Shown in pieces: positions 1 to 8,785 of a stretch of 64,000 nt of DNA (position 1 is its first letter; each line of letters begins with the position of its first letter). The DNA lies in contig NZ_BMKQ01000001.1 in NCBI RefSeq assembly GCF_014644415.1, positions 2,233,556 through 2,297,555 of the forward strand, given 5' to 3'. The stretch comes from Marmoricola endophyticus. Its GTDB lineage: Bacteria; Actinomycetota; Actinomycetes; Propionibacteriales; Nocardioidaceae. Position numbers and translations under genes: made by a program. The notes below the pieces were generated by a model, which saw only the letters and a program-made list of their open reading frames with translations, made no database searches and was not told where the DNA came from.

Positions 1-14
1 TCGTGTCGCTTCTG

Positions 15-101
15 GCGCGAGTGGCGGAATAGGCAGACGCGCACGGTTCAGGTCCGTGTGCCCGAAAGGGCGTGGGGGTTCAACTCCCCCCTCGCGCACC
101 A
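15..101 (+). tRNA. tRNA-Leu (anticodon CAG)
   Basis: The acceptor stem GCGCGAG (15-21) pairs with CTCGCGC (91-97), followed by discriminator A98 and an encoded CCA (99-101). The anticodon stem CACGG/CCGTG encloses the loop TTCAGGT, which puts the anticodon CAG at 49-51. A long class II variable arm (roughly 59-72) fits leucine, and the T-arm carries GGTTCAA. It reads CUG codons, the most used leucine codon in this high-GC genome. A strong terminator follows directly. Confidence 0.97.
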
Positions 102-105
102 GCGA

Positions 106-148
106 CCCGCAGCCCCCGACATCCTGTGCCGGGGGCTGCGGGCTTTTT
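106..148 (+). terminator. Rho-independent terminator of tRNA-Leu
   Basis: A perfect 13-bp stem (106-118 with 130-142, CCCGCAGCCCCCG) has an 11-nt loop and is followed by TTTTT at 144-148. It starts 5 nt after the tRNA CCA end, so it most likely ends the tRNA transcript. It also separates that transcript from the convergent PepSY gene. Confidence 0.93.
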
Positions 149-162
149 CGGTGCGCCGCGTC

Positions 163-708
163 TCAGTCGTCGAGCGCCTTGCCGACGACGGCGAACCCGC
201 GGTCCAGGTCGACCTTCCACTCCGCTCCCCGAGCGGTCCGGACCTCGACCTCGTACGCCACGCCGGGGTCGTCGCTCGCCTCGGCGTCTCCCGCGGTGGT
301 GCCCGCACCGCCGACGGCCTCGCGCGCGGCGGCCTCGGCGCGGGTCCGCTCCGTCGCGCTCAGGGCACGGTCGTCGGTGTCGGCGCCGTCGTCCTCCCGC
401 TTCTGGTCGAGGACCTTCAGGTCCTTGTCCAGCACGACCTTGACCTCGGTGCCGTCGGCCTTGCGGAGCTCGACCTCGTAGGTCTTGACCCGGTCGAGGG
501 GGTCGGGGTCGGAGGGCTCGGCGTCGTCGCTCTCGGCGTCGAGGACCTTGCCGTCGCCCGCGGCCGCCTTCGCCGCGGCGACGACGCGGTCGCGCTCGCT
601 GCCGTTCAGGTCCGCGGAGGAGGCGGTGGTGGCCCAGACGACGCCGCCGACGACGAGGGCGATGGCGGCGAGGAGGGCGGGGATGGCGATGCGCTTGGTG
701 GTGGTCAT
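163..708 (-). CDS. PepSY-domain exported protein
   Basis: A 181-aa protein with an N-terminal hydrophobic segment (about residues 6-26) that looks like a signal peptide or anchor. Two PepSY-like units follow, each ending in a strand such as YEVEVRTARGAEWKVDLD. They have the alternating acidic/hydrophobic pattern of PepSY domains, which are often linked to peptidase inhibition or sensing at the cell surface. The ATG at 708 has AGGACC about 6 nt upstream. An upstream in-frame extension exists but lacks a signal-peptide-like start. The gene lies 87 bp downstream of the sensor kinase on the same strand, so it is probably part of, or a target of, that two-component system. The exact role is unknown. 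Confidence 0.85.
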   Translation of the reverse strand: MTTTKRIAIPALLAAIALVVGGVVWATTASSADLNGSERDRVVAAAKAAAGDGKVLDAESDDAEPSDPDPLDRVKTYEVELRKADGTEVKVVLDKDLKVLDQKREDDGADTDDRALSATERTRAEAAAREAVGGAGTTAGDAEASDDPGVAYEVEVRTARGAEWKVDLDRGFAVVGKALDD

Positions 709-795
709 GGTGATGGTCCTTCCGGTTCGTCGAGCTGGTGGACCCACCGTGCGACGGCCTCGCTGAACCGGCCCTGAAGCCACCTGAAGGATCGT

Positions 796-2157
796 TCAGG
801 GAGCAGTGCCGACGGGCAGCAGGACGACGAAGCGGGCGCCGCCGAGCTCCGCTCGCGACACCTGCACCGAGCCACCGTGGGCGCGGACGATCTCCTCGAC
901 GATGGCCAGCCCCAGCCCGCTCCCGCCGTCGTCCCTGGCCCGCGCCTCGTCGAGCCGGACGAACCGTTCAAAGATCCGCTCCCGGTCCTCCTCGGCGACG
1001 CCGGGGCCGTCGTCCTCGACGACGAGCTCGGCGCGGTCACCACGCTGCACGAGGGAGTACGACACGGTCGAGCGCGCGTGCCGCGCGGCGTTGTCGCCCA
1101 GGTTGCGCACGACCTGGGTCAGTGCCAGCTCGTCGCCACGGACCCGCACGGGCCCGACGCGCGAGGTGTCCACCCGGAGGGAACGGTCGGCGTCCGGCCG
1201 CCCTGCCGAGCCGTGCCGCACCCGGCCGGCGGTGGCGAGCACGAGGTCGTCGAGGTCGATCTCTCGTCGCTCGCGAGCCGCGCCACCGTCGTCGGTACGG
1301 GTCAGCACGAGCAGCTGCGCGACGAGCCGCTGCATGCGGGCGCCCTCGTCGAGCACGGTGTCGGCCAGCTCGCCCTCCGGCAGCGCACCGGGGTGTGCGC
1401 GCGCCACCTCGGCGGTCTGCCGGATGCTCGCCAAGGGTGAGCGCAGCTCGTGCGAGGCGTCCGCGACGAACTGTCGCTGCCGTACCCCGAACGCCTCGAG
1501 CCGGGCCAGCGTGCGGTTCACCGTCACGGCGAGCCGGTGGATCTCGTCGCCGGTCGGCGGCTCGGGAACCCGTCGCTGGAGCTTGTCGCCGGTGATCTGC
1601 TCCATCTCCCGCCGGATCCGCTCGACCGGGGTCAGGACCCTCGTCGCCACCGTCCACGTCGTGGCGGCGACCAGGAGGAGCAGCACCGGGACGCCGATCA
1701 GCAGGGGAGGGACCAGCGCGTGGGTCGAGTCCTCGACCTCCTCCAGCGAGACCGCGACGGTCACGTCGTACTCGCCGGCGTCCTCGGTGACGGCGAGGTA
1801 GTCGCTGTCGGCGCCGGGAAGGCGCACCACGTCGCCGTCCGACTCCGGGATCGGTTTCGTCAGGGGCTGCGAGGTCCGTACGACAGACCCCGCACGGTCG
1901 CTGACCTGCCAGACCTCGTCCTCGGGGTCGTCGTCGTCCTCGTCCTGCCGAGGCTGGGCCGGCACCCCGGAGCTCTCCACCTGGGCGGCGAGGGAGGCGG
2001 CCCGCTGCTCGGCACCGGTCTCCACCCCCTCGCGCAACGAGCCACGGACGAGGAGGACGAGGCTCACCGCTCCGGCGAGCAGGGCGAGCGCGACGACCAG
2101 GGTCGCCGCCAGCGTCGTCCGGGCGCGGAACGAGGCCGCCCGACGCCGCTCAGCCAC
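796..2157 (-). CDS. Two-component sensor histidine kinase, HAMP-HisKA-HATPase
   Basis: A 453-aa membrane kinase. TM1 lies near residues 15-35. An acidic extracytoplasmic sensor region follows, with a DEDDDDPEDE stretch, then TM2 near 165-185, HAMP, the HisKA motif DASHELRSPLASIR with the phospho-accepting His, and HATPase boxes (N box NLGDNAARHA, G1 DDGPGVAEEDRERIF, G2 GSGLGLAIVEEI). The GTG at 2157 was chosen because it overlaps the stop of the response regulator by 8 nt (GTGGCTGA), which implies translational coupling. A longer reading would run back into that gene. The signal sensed is not evident. The acidic loop could bind cations or cationic peptides, but that is a guess. Confidence 0.95.
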   Translation of the reverse strand: MAERRRAASFRARTTLAATLVVALALLAGAVSLVLLVRGSLREGVETGAEQRAASLAAQVESSGVPAQPRQDEDDDDPEDEVWQVSDRAGSVVRTSQPLTKPIPESDGDVVRLPGADSDYLAVTEDAGEYDVTVAVSLEEVEDSTHALVPPLLIGVPVLLLLVAATTWTVATRVLTPVERIRREMEQITGDKLQRRVPEPPTGDEIHRLAVTVNRTLARLEAFGVRQRQFVADASHELRSPLASIRQTAEVARAHPGALPEGELADTVLDEGARMQRLVAQLLVLTRTDDGGAARERREIDLDDLVLATAGRVRHGSAGRPDADRSLRVDTSRVGPVRVRGDELALTQVVRNLGDNAARHARSTVSYSLVQRGDRAELVVEDDGPGVAEEDRERIFERFVRLDEARARDDGGSGLGLAIVEEIVRAHGGSVQVSRAELGGARFVVLLPVGTAP

Positions 2158-2827
2158 CGTCGCTCCGCAGCAGGTAGCCGGCCCCGCGCAGGGTCGAGAT
2201 GGCCTCGCGGCCGAACGGCCGGTCGAGCTTGTTGCGCAGGTGACGGACGTACACCTCGACGATGTTCGGGTCCCCCTCGAAGTCGGCGTCCCACACGGCA
2301 TCGAGGATCTGACGCTTGGAGACCACCTCGCCGACGTGGCGGGCGAGGAACGCCAGCAGGGCGAACTCCCGAGCGGTCAGCTCGACCTCGACCTCGCCGC
2401 GGTGGACCCGGCGCGGCGCCGGGTCGATCCGAAGGTCCCCGACCTGCAGCACGGTGGGCCGCTCCCGCGCGCCGCGGCGCGCCACCGCCCGCAGCCTGGC
2501 CACGAGCACCGGGAAGGAGAACGGCTTCGTGAGGTAGTCGTCCGCCCCGGTGTCGAGACCCTCGACCTGGTCCCACTCGCCGTCCTTGGCCGTGAGCATG
2601 AGGACGGGTGTCCAGTTGCGCTCCGCTCTCAGCGTCTCGCAGACCTTGTAGCCGTTGATGCCGGGCAGCATCAGGTCGAGGACGATCGCGTCGTAGGAGT
2701 TCTCGCGAGCCATCCAGAGCCCGTCGGTCCCGTCGGGCGCGACGTCGACCGCGAAGCCCTCCGCCTCCAGGCCGATCCGCAGCGACCTCGCCAGCCTGAC
2801 CTCGTCGTCGACCACCAGCACCCGCAC
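2150..2827 (-). CDS. OmpR/PhoB-family response regulator
   Basis: A 225-aa regulator. The receiver domain has the acidic pair D7-D8, phospho-acceptor D51 (in VLDLMLPG) and K101 (in LTKPF). A winged-helix Trans_reg_C domain covers about residues 130-222 and includes the typical LTAREFALLAFLARH start and a VYVRHLRNKLD recognition region. The GTG at 2827 has a perfect AGGAGG 7 nt upstream (2835-2840). It is the first gene of a minus-strand operon with the overlapping kinase and probably the PepSY gene. Length and domain order are normal for the family. Confidence 0.96.
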   Translation of the reverse strand: MRVLVVDDEVRLARSLRIGLEAEGFAVDVAPDGTDGLWMARENSYDAIVLDLMLPGINGYKVCETLRAERNWTPVLMLTAKDGEWDQVEGLDTGADDYLTKPFSFPVLVARLRAVARRGARERPTVLQVGDLRIDPAPRRVHRGEVEVELTAREFALLAFLARHVGEVVSKRQILDAVWDADFEGDPNIVEVYVRHLRNKLDRPFGREAISTLRGAGYLLRSDGG

Positions 2828-2929
2828 CGCGACCCCTCCTGTCCGACCACGTCTGGCGCCAGTCTGAGGGGTGCGGGCTGAAGATCCGCTGAACGCGGGC
2901 ACGGGGGAGCCCGCCACCTCCCCGCCGGC

Positions 2930-3550
2930 TCAGTCGTGCAGCTCGGCGAGGGAGGCGACGTACCCCTCGGGTGCGGGGACGTCGCGCAGCCGCAGTGCGA
3001 GGAGCGGGCCGGGGTACGACAGCAGCGCCGCCGGCTCGTCGGCCGCGGTGACGCGTACCCCGCGCAGCCCGACCGTGATCCCGTCGCCGGTGGCCTTGAC
3101 GACCGCCTCCTTGCGGACCCAGGTGCGGCACAGCTCAGCGGGGGAGGCGGCGTGCTCCTCCTCGCCGAGGACCTCGCCGGCGATCGCCGGATCGGCGAAG
3201 CGCCGCGGGTGCTCGACGTCGAGCCCGGCCGCGGTCGCGGCGAGCGCCACGCCGACGACGCTGCCGCAGTGGGTGACCGACAGGTGCAAGCCGGTGCCCG
3301 GCGCCTCGGGGCGCCCGTGGTCGGTGGCGCGGCACAGGGGGCAGCGGCGCGTGACCTCGACGGTTCGCGGGTCGGCGCCGGTGGCCCTGGCGAGCGTACG
3401 GCGGAGCAGTACGGCCGCCGCGGTCCGCGCCGCGCGGTCCTCGGGACGGCGGTACCGCTCCGCCCGGCGTGCCTCGGCGGGGGAGAGCAGCGCGGCGTCC
3501 GCCGGGCCCAGGGACCGGGCGTCGGCCCAGGCGACCACGGGCTCGTCCAC
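2930..3550 (-). CDS. 4'-phosphopantetheinyl transferase (Sfp/AcpT superfamily)
   Basis: A 206-aa enzyme expected to move 4'-phosphopantetheine from CoA onto carrier-protein serines. Family motifs are visible: the metal-binding GLDVEHPRRF (compare G[VI]D[VI]E) near residue 113 and the signature WVRKEAVVKATG near 143-154. Upstream is LHLSVTHCG, corresponding to the WxSxSH-type region. The GTG start at 3550 follows TAGGCT at a 6-nt spacing, so a leaderless transcript is likely. It is head-to-head with the Pls-like synthetase, whose T domain needs exactly this modification. The 56-bp intergenic region suggests a shared promoter zone and a dedicated pairing. Confidence 0.93.
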   Translation of the reverse strand: MDEPVVAWADARSLGPADAALLSPAEARRAERYRRPEDRAARTAAAVLLRRTLARATGADPRTVEVTRRCPLCRATDHGRPEAPGTGLHLSVTHCGSVVGVALAATAAGLDVEHPRRFADPAIAGEVLGEEEHAASPAELCRTWVRKEAVVKATGDGITVGLRGVRVTAADEPAALLSYPGPLLALRLRDVPAPEGYVASLAELHD

Positions 3551-3606
3551 GCCGTGAGCCTAGGGATGTCGCCTGCCGTTCACCTGGTTCCGCTTCGATC
3601 GCCCGC

Positions 3607-6600
3607 GTGCCGCCCTCCCTGACGCCGTCCCTGCTCGCCGGCGACCGGGCACCGGCGCCGAGCACGCTGGCCGAGATCTTCTCCGAGACGGTGACGGACT
3701 TCCCCGACGCGCTGGCCATCGACAACGGGCGCGAGGTGCTGACGTACGCCGAGCTCGCCGACCGTGCGCAGGTGCTGGCCGAGCAGCTCGAGACGGCGGA
3801 CGTCGGACGCGGCGACAAGGTGGGCGTGCGGGTCAGCTCGGGGACCACCGAGCTGTACGTCGCGATCCTCGGCACCCTGCTGGCCGGGGCGGCGTACGTC
3901 CCCGTCGACGCCGACGACCCCGACGAGCGGGCACGGGTGGTCTTCGGCGAGGCCGCCGTCGCGGTGGTGGTCGGTGACGACCTGGTGCTCACCCCGCACG
4001 AGGACGGTCGCGGGGCGCACGGTGACGACGACCGCGCCCCGACGCCCGCGGACGACGCCTGGGTGATCTTCACCTCCGGCTCGACCGGTACGCCGAAGGG
4101 CGTCGCGGTGACCCACCGTAACGCGGCGGCCTTCGTCGACGCCGAGCGGCGCCTGTTCCTGCAGTCTGAGCCGGTCGGGCCCGGGGACCGGGTGATGGCC
4201 GGGCTCTCGGTGGCCTTCGACGCGAGCTGCGAGGAGATGTGGCTGGCCTGGGCGTACGGCGCCTGCCTCGTGCCGGCACCGCGGTCCCTGGTCCGCAGCG
4301 GCGTCGACGTCGGCCCCTGGCTGGAGGCCAACGACATCACCGTCGTCTCGACCGTCCCCACGCTGGTCGCGCTGTGGCCGCTGACCGCGCTGGAGCGGGT
4401 GCGGCTGCTGATCATGGGCGGCGAGGCGTGCCCGGCCGAGCTGGCGGCGCGGCTGCAGCGCGAGGGGCGCGAGGTGTGGAACACCTACGGCCCGACCGAG
4501 GCGACGGTCGTCGCCTGCGGGGCGCTGCTGGACGGCTCGGACCCGGTACGGATCGGGCTGCCGCTGGACGGCTGGGACCTCGCGGTGGTCGACGGCGACG
4601 GCAACCCGGTCGCCGCGGGGGAGGCCGGCGAGCTGATCATCGGTGGGGTCGGGCTGGCCCGCTACCTCGACCAGGAGCTGGACGCGGCGACGTACGCCCC
4701 GATGCCGACGCTGGGCTGGGACCGGGCGTACCGCTCCGGCGACGTGGTCCGCAACGACCCGGCCGGGCTGGTCTTCGGCGGCCGCGCCGACGACCAGGTC
4801 AAGCTGGGCGGGCGCCGGATCGAGCTCGGCGAGGTCGACGACCAGCTGCTGCGGCTCCCCGGGGTCGTCGCGGCGGCCGCCGCGGTGCGGTCGACCAGCA
4901 CCGGCAACACGCTGCTGGTCGGCTACCTGCGCACCGACGACGCCTTCGACGCCGCGGCGAGCCTCGACCTGCTCCGCGACCGCCTGCCCGCCGCGCTGGT
5001 GCCGCGACTCGCGCCGGTCGACGACCTGCCGACCCGGACGTCCGGCAAGGTCGACCGGGACGCCCTGCCGTGGCCGCTGCCCGGCAGCGCCGGCGGGACC
5101 GGGCTCGACGACGAGCTGGAGCAGTGGATCGCCGAGATCTGGCAGGCGGTGCTCGGGGCGCAGGTGAGCGGTGGGGGCGACGACTTCTTCGACTTCGGCG
5201 GCGGCTCGCTGACCGCCGCGCAGACCGTGGGCCGGCTGCGGGAGCGGTTCCCCGAGGTCGCGGTCGGCGACCTGTACGCCCACCCGACCGTGTCCGGCCT
5301 CGCCGCCTGCCTGCGCGAGCTGTCCGGCACGGTGACGAGGACCGACCGCGAGGTGCCGCCCGTACCCGTCAAGACCCAGGCCGGGCAGCTCGTGGCGCTG
5401 CTGCCGCTGCGGGCGCTGGCCGGGCTGCGCTGGCTCGCCTGGCTCGCCCTGGGCGGTCGCCTCGCGCGTGACCTGCTGGACGCGGCGTGGGCTCCCGCGC
5501 TGTCCTGGTGGCTGCTGGCACCGGCCGCGCTGGTGCTGCTCTCCGCGCCGGGCCGGATGCTGCTGGCCGCCGGTGTGGTGCGGCTGGTCCTGCGCCCGGT
5601 GACGCCCGGTCGGCACCCCCGCGGCGGCAAGGTCCACCTGCGGGTGTGGCTGGCCGGCCGCGTCCAGGACGAGCTGGCCGCGGTGTCGGTGGCCGGCGCG
5701 CCGTACCTCCTCTGGTACGCCCGCCTCCTCGGCGCCGAGGTCGGCCGCGACGTCGACCTGCACACGCTGCCGCCCGTCACCGGGCTGCTGCGGGTCGGTC
5801 CGGGTGCCGCGATCGAGCCCGAGGCCGACCTGTCGGGCACCTGGATCGACGGCGACACCTTCGTCGTCGGCGGGGTACGCGTGCGTCGCGGCGCCCGCGT
5901 CGGGGCCCGCAGCACGCTGGCCCCCGGTGCCGACGTCGGCCGAGAGGCGGAGGTGGCGCCGGGGTCGCTGGTCCTCGGCGAGGTGCCACCGGGGGAGTAC
6001 TGGTCGGGGGTCCCCGCCTCGAGGGTCAGCCGCTCCGCGCGCGGACCCTGGGACGACCGGCCGTCGCGCGGTCGCGGGTGGACCGCGGCGTACGCCGTCG
6101 CCGCGCTGGTGGTCGCCGCGCTCCCCGCGCTGGGCATCCTGGCCGGGCTGGCGGTCGTGGTCCCGTCGACGCTCGACGAGACGAGCCCGGGCGCCGCGCT
6201 GCTCGCCGCGCTGCCGCTGCTGCCGCTCGGCGCCCTGGTCGGGTACGCCGTCCTCGCCCTGCTCGTCGTGCTCGTGGTGCGGCTGCTCGGGATCCGCCTC
6301 GCCCCCGGCCACGTGCCGGTCCGGTCGTGGCGGGCGCTGCGCGTGTGGACCACGTTCCGGGTGCTCGACGACGCGCGTACCTGGCTGTTCCCGGTCTACG
6401 CGGCCGCGCTCACCCCGGCCTGGCTGCGGCTGCTCGGCGCCCGGATCGGCACGGGCGTCGAGGCCTCGACGGTGCTGCTCGTCCCGCGGCTCGCCCAGGT
6501 CGACGACCACGCGTTCCTCGCCGACGACACGCTGCTCGGCTGCTACGAGCTCGGCGGCGGCTGGCTGCGCGTGGACGAGGTACGGATCGGCAAGCGGGCC

Positions 6601-7467
6601 TTCCTCGGCAACTCCGGCATGGCCGCGGTGGGCCGCAAGGTGCCCAAGCGTTCGCTGGTCGCCGTGCTCTCCGCGGCCCCGCAGCGCGGCGAGGCGAAGA
6701 AGGGCTCGTCCTGGGTGGGCAGCCCGCCGACGCGGCTGCGTCGTACGGCGGGCGAGACCGACTCCAGCCGCACCTACGACCCGCCGACCCGGTTGAAGGT
6801 GCTGCGCGCGCTCGTCGAGACGGCACGCGTGGTGCCGCTGCTGGTCTCCGTGCTCTGGTACGCCGTCACCGCCGCCGTGCTGGTCGTGCTCTTGGAGCGG
6901 CACCTCTGGCTGGCCGTCGTCCTCTGCGGCCCGGTGCTCGCACTGGCCGGGGCGCTCGCCGCGGCGCTGAGCGTGCTCACCAAGGCGCTGCTGGTCGGCC
7001 GGCACCGCTCGGGCGAGCACCCGCTGTGGTCGTCGTTCGTGTGGCGCAACGAGCTGGCCGACACTTTCACCGAGGTGCTGGCGGCGCCCTGGTTCGCCAC
7101 CGTCGTGCCGGGCACGGTCGCGCTCAACGTCTGGCTGCGGGCGCTCGGCGCCCGGATCGGCCGCGGGGTGTGGTGCGAGACGTACTGGCTGCCGGAGACC
7201 GACCTGGTCGAGCTCGGCGACGGGTCGGTGGTCAACCACGGCTGCGTCGTGCAGACCCACCTGTTCCACGACCGGGTGCTGGCCCTGGACCCCGTACGCC
7301 TGCGGCGCGGCGCCACCCTCGGCCCCAACTCCGTGGTGCTGCCCGCGGCGACGATCGGGCGCCATGCGACGATCGGGCCCGCCTCGCTGGTGATGCGGGG
7401 GGAGGAGGTCCCGAGCCGCACCCGCTGGCTGGGCAACCCGATCGGACCGTGGGAGGGCCCCGAGTGA
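3607..7467 (+). CDS. Pls/PosA-type single-module NRPS (A-T-membrane-LbH)
   Basis: A 1286-aa protein. The adenylation domain (about 15-495) has A3 IFTSGSTGTPKG (near 154-165), A4 FDAS with D205, NTYGPTE, YRSGD, GRADDQVKLGGRRIELGEVD, and catalytic K481 in TSGKVDRD. The T domain (about 500-575) has the phosphopantetheine site S534 in FGGGSL. No condensation or thioesterase domain is present. Several hydrophobic segments then alternate with left-handed beta-helix (acyltransferase-like hexapeptide) blocks near 730-830, 945-1040 and 1190-1280. This is the architecture of epsilon-poly-lysine synthetase (Pls) and relatives, which polymerise one amino acid by isopeptide bonds at the membrane. The GTG at 3607 fits the domain start. 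The product is unknown, but the A-domain code reads lysine-like. Confidence 0.92.
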   Translation: MPPSLTPSLLAGDRAPAPSTLAEIFSETVTDFPDALAIDNGREVLTYAELADRAQVLAEQLETADVGRGDKVGVRVSSGTTELYVAILGTLLAGAAYVPVDADDPDERARVVFGEAAVAVVVGDDLVLTPHEDGRGAHGDDDRAPTPADDAWVIFTSGSTGTPKGVAVTHRNAAAFVDAERRLFLQSEPVGPGDRVMAGLSVAFDASCEEMWLAWAYGACLVPAPRSLVRSGVDVGPWLEANDITVVSTVPTLVALWPLTALERVRLLIMGGEACPAELAARLQREGREVWNTYGPTEATVVACGALLDGSDPVRIGLPLDGWDLAVVDGDGNPVAAGEAGELIIGGVGLARYLDQELDAATYAPMPTLGWDRAYRSGDVVRNDPAGLVFGGRADDQVKLGGRRIELGEVDDQLLRLPGVVAAAAAVRSTSTGNTLLVGYLRTDDAFDAAASLDLLRDRLPAALVPRLAPVDDLPTRTSGKVDRDALPWPLPGSAGGTGLDDELEQWIAEIWQAVLGAQVSGGGDDFFDFGGGSLTAAQTVGRLRERFPEVAVGDLYAHPTVSGLAACLRELSGTVTRTDREVPPVPVKTQAGQLVALLPLRALAGLRWLAWLALGGRLARDLLDAAWAPALSWWLLAPAALVLLSAPGRMLLAAGVVRLVLRPVTPGRHPRGGKVHLRVWLAGRVQDELAAVSVAGAPYLLWYARLLGAEVGRDVDLHTLPPVTGLLRVGPGAAIEPEADLSGTWIDGDTFVVGGVRVRRGARVGARSTLAPGADVGREAEVAPGSLVLGEVPPGEYWSGVPASRVSRSARGPWDDRPSRGRGWTAAYAVAALVVAALPALGILAGLAVVVPSTLDETSPGAALLAALPLLPLGALVGYAVLALLVVLVVRLLGIRLAPGHVPVRSWRALRVWTTFRVLDDARTWLFPVYAAALTPAWLRLLGARIGTGVEASTVLLVPRLAQVDDHAFLADDTLLGCYELGGGWLRVDEVRIGKRAFLGNSGMAAVGRKVPKRSLVAVLSAAPQRGEAKKGSSWVGSPPTRLRRTAGETDSSRTYDPPTRLKVLRALVETARVVPLLVSVLWYAVTAAVLVVLLERHLWLAVVLCGPVLALAGALAAALSVLTKALLVGRHRSGEHPLWSSFVWRNELADTFTEVLAAPWFATVVPGTVALNVWLRALGARIGRGVWCETYWLPETDLVELGDGSVVNHGCVVQTHLFHDRVLALDPVRLRRGATLGPNSVVLPAATIGRHATIGPASLVMRGEEVPSRTRWLGNPIGPWEGPE

Positions 7468-8765
7468 CGGCTGGAGCGTCTGCGGGCACCGACGCCTACG
7501 TCCCCGACCACGGCGACGCGTCCTTCTCGGTCACGCACTACGCCCTCGACCTGGCCTACCGCCCGTCGGGGAACGGGCTGTCCGGCACCGCGATGCTGAC
7601 CTGCCGCGCGGAGGAGGAGCTCGGCTCGCTGAGCCTGGACCTGCACCACCTGACGCCCTCGAAGGTGCGGGTCGACGGCCGGGCGCCGGCGAAGTTCACC
7701 GCCCGCCGCGGCCGGCTGCGGATCACCCTGGCCCGACCGGTCGCGGCCGGCGCGGAGCTCACCGTGTTCGTGAAGTACGCCGGCAACCCCCGCCCCGTCC
7801 GCAAGCGGCACCTGGGCGAGGCCGGCTGGGAGGAGCTGACCGACGGCGTCATCGTGGCCAGCCAGCCGCACGGCGCGCCGTCGTGGTTCCCGTGCAACGA
7901 CCGGCCCGACGACAAGGCGACGTACGACGTCTCGCTCAGCGTCCCCGCCGAGTACCACGTCGCCGGCAACGGGCCCGCCGGTCGGCCGTCGCGGTCGGGC
8001 GCCACCCGGACCTGGAGGTTCGCGATGGACGAGCCGATGGCGACGTACCTCGCGACGCTGCAGGTGGGCCGCTACGTCGTCCACGAGCAGGACGGCCCGG
8101 TGCCGATGAGCGTGGTCGCGCCGGCCGACGTGGGTGGACCGGACTTCGACGCCTCGTTCGGCAGGCAGCCGGAGATGATGGCGGCCTACGTCGAGCGGTT
8201 CGGGGCGTACCCGTTCTCCTCCTACACCTCCGTGATCACCGACGACGACCTCGAGATCCCGCTGGAGAGCCAGTCGCTGTCGACGTTCGGCCGCAACTTC
8301 GTCTCGGCCGACTGGAGCCGCGAGCGGCTGGTCGCCCACGAGATGGCGCACCAGTGGTTCGGCAACGCCGTCACGCTGAGGCACTGGCGCGACATCTGGC
8401 TGCACGAGGGTTTCGCCTGCTACGCGGAGTGGCTGTGGTCGGAGGCCTCCGGGCGGGGTACGGCGGCCTCCCACGCCGCCGAGCACCACGCCCGCCTGGC
8501 CGCGCAGCCGCAGGACCTGCTGCTCGCCGACCCCGGCCCGGACCTGATGTTCGACGACCGCGTCTACAAGCGCGGCGCGCTGCTGCTGCACTCGCTGCGC
8601 ACCCGGGTCGGCGACCAGCGGTTCTTCGACCTGCTGCGCAGCTGGGTCGCCGCCCACCGCGGCGGCTCGGTCACCAGCGACGACTTCGTGGCGCACTGCG
8701 GCGGTGACGTCGCCGACCTGTTCGACGCCTGGCTGCGCCAGGAGGCGCTGCCGGCCTTGCCCTGA
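7464..8765 (+). CDS. M1-family zinc aminopeptidase (short form)
   Basis: A 433-aa protein with an N-terminal beta-sandwich and a thermolysin-like domain carrying H292-E-x-x-H296 (HEMAHQWFGN) and E315 exactly 18 residues after the second His, the M1 zinc site. The canonical GxMEN exopeptidase motif is not seen. The equivalent place reads LEIPLESQSLS. The C-terminal helical repeat domain of long M1 enzymes is missing, as in many actinobacterial members. The GTG start overlaps the synthetase stop by 4 nt (GTGA), so the two are translationally coupled. M1-type enzymes that degrade epsilon-poly-lysine have been described in producers, so a role in product turnover or self-protection is plausible but inferred. 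Confidence 0.92.
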   Translation: MTAGASAGTDAYVPDHGDASFSVTHYALDLAYRPSGNGLSGTAMLTCRAEEELGSLSLDLHHLTPSKVRVDGRAPAKFTARRGRLRITLARPVAAGAELTVFVKYAGNPRPVRKRHLGEAGWEELTDGVIVASQPHGAPSWFPCNDRPDDKATYDVSLSVPAEYHVAGNGPAGRPSRSGATRTWRFAMDEPMATYLATLQVGRYVVHEQDGPVPMSVVAPADVGGPDFDASFGRQPEMMAAYVERFGAYPFSSYTSVITDDDLEIPLESQSLSTFGRNFVSADWSRERLVAHEMAHQWFGNAVTLRHWRDIWLHEGFACYAEWLWSEASGRGTAASHAAEHHARLAAQPQDLLLADPGPDLMFDDRVYKRGALLLHSLRTRVGDQRFFDLLRSWVAAHRGGSVTSDDFVAHCGGDVADLFDAWLRQEALPALP

Positions 8766-8785
8766 GGCTGCTTGTCGGGTGCGGG

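Noticed and set aside
163-783. Longer PepSY start at 783
   Set aside because: The added N-terminus is Arg-rich, while ATG 708 has a ribosome site and directly begins the signal-peptide-like segment.
3469-3606. N-terminal extension of the Pls-like synthetase upstream of 3607
   Set aside because: The extra 46 residues are Arg-rich, antisense to the PPTase start, and the adenylation domain begins naturally after GTG 3607.
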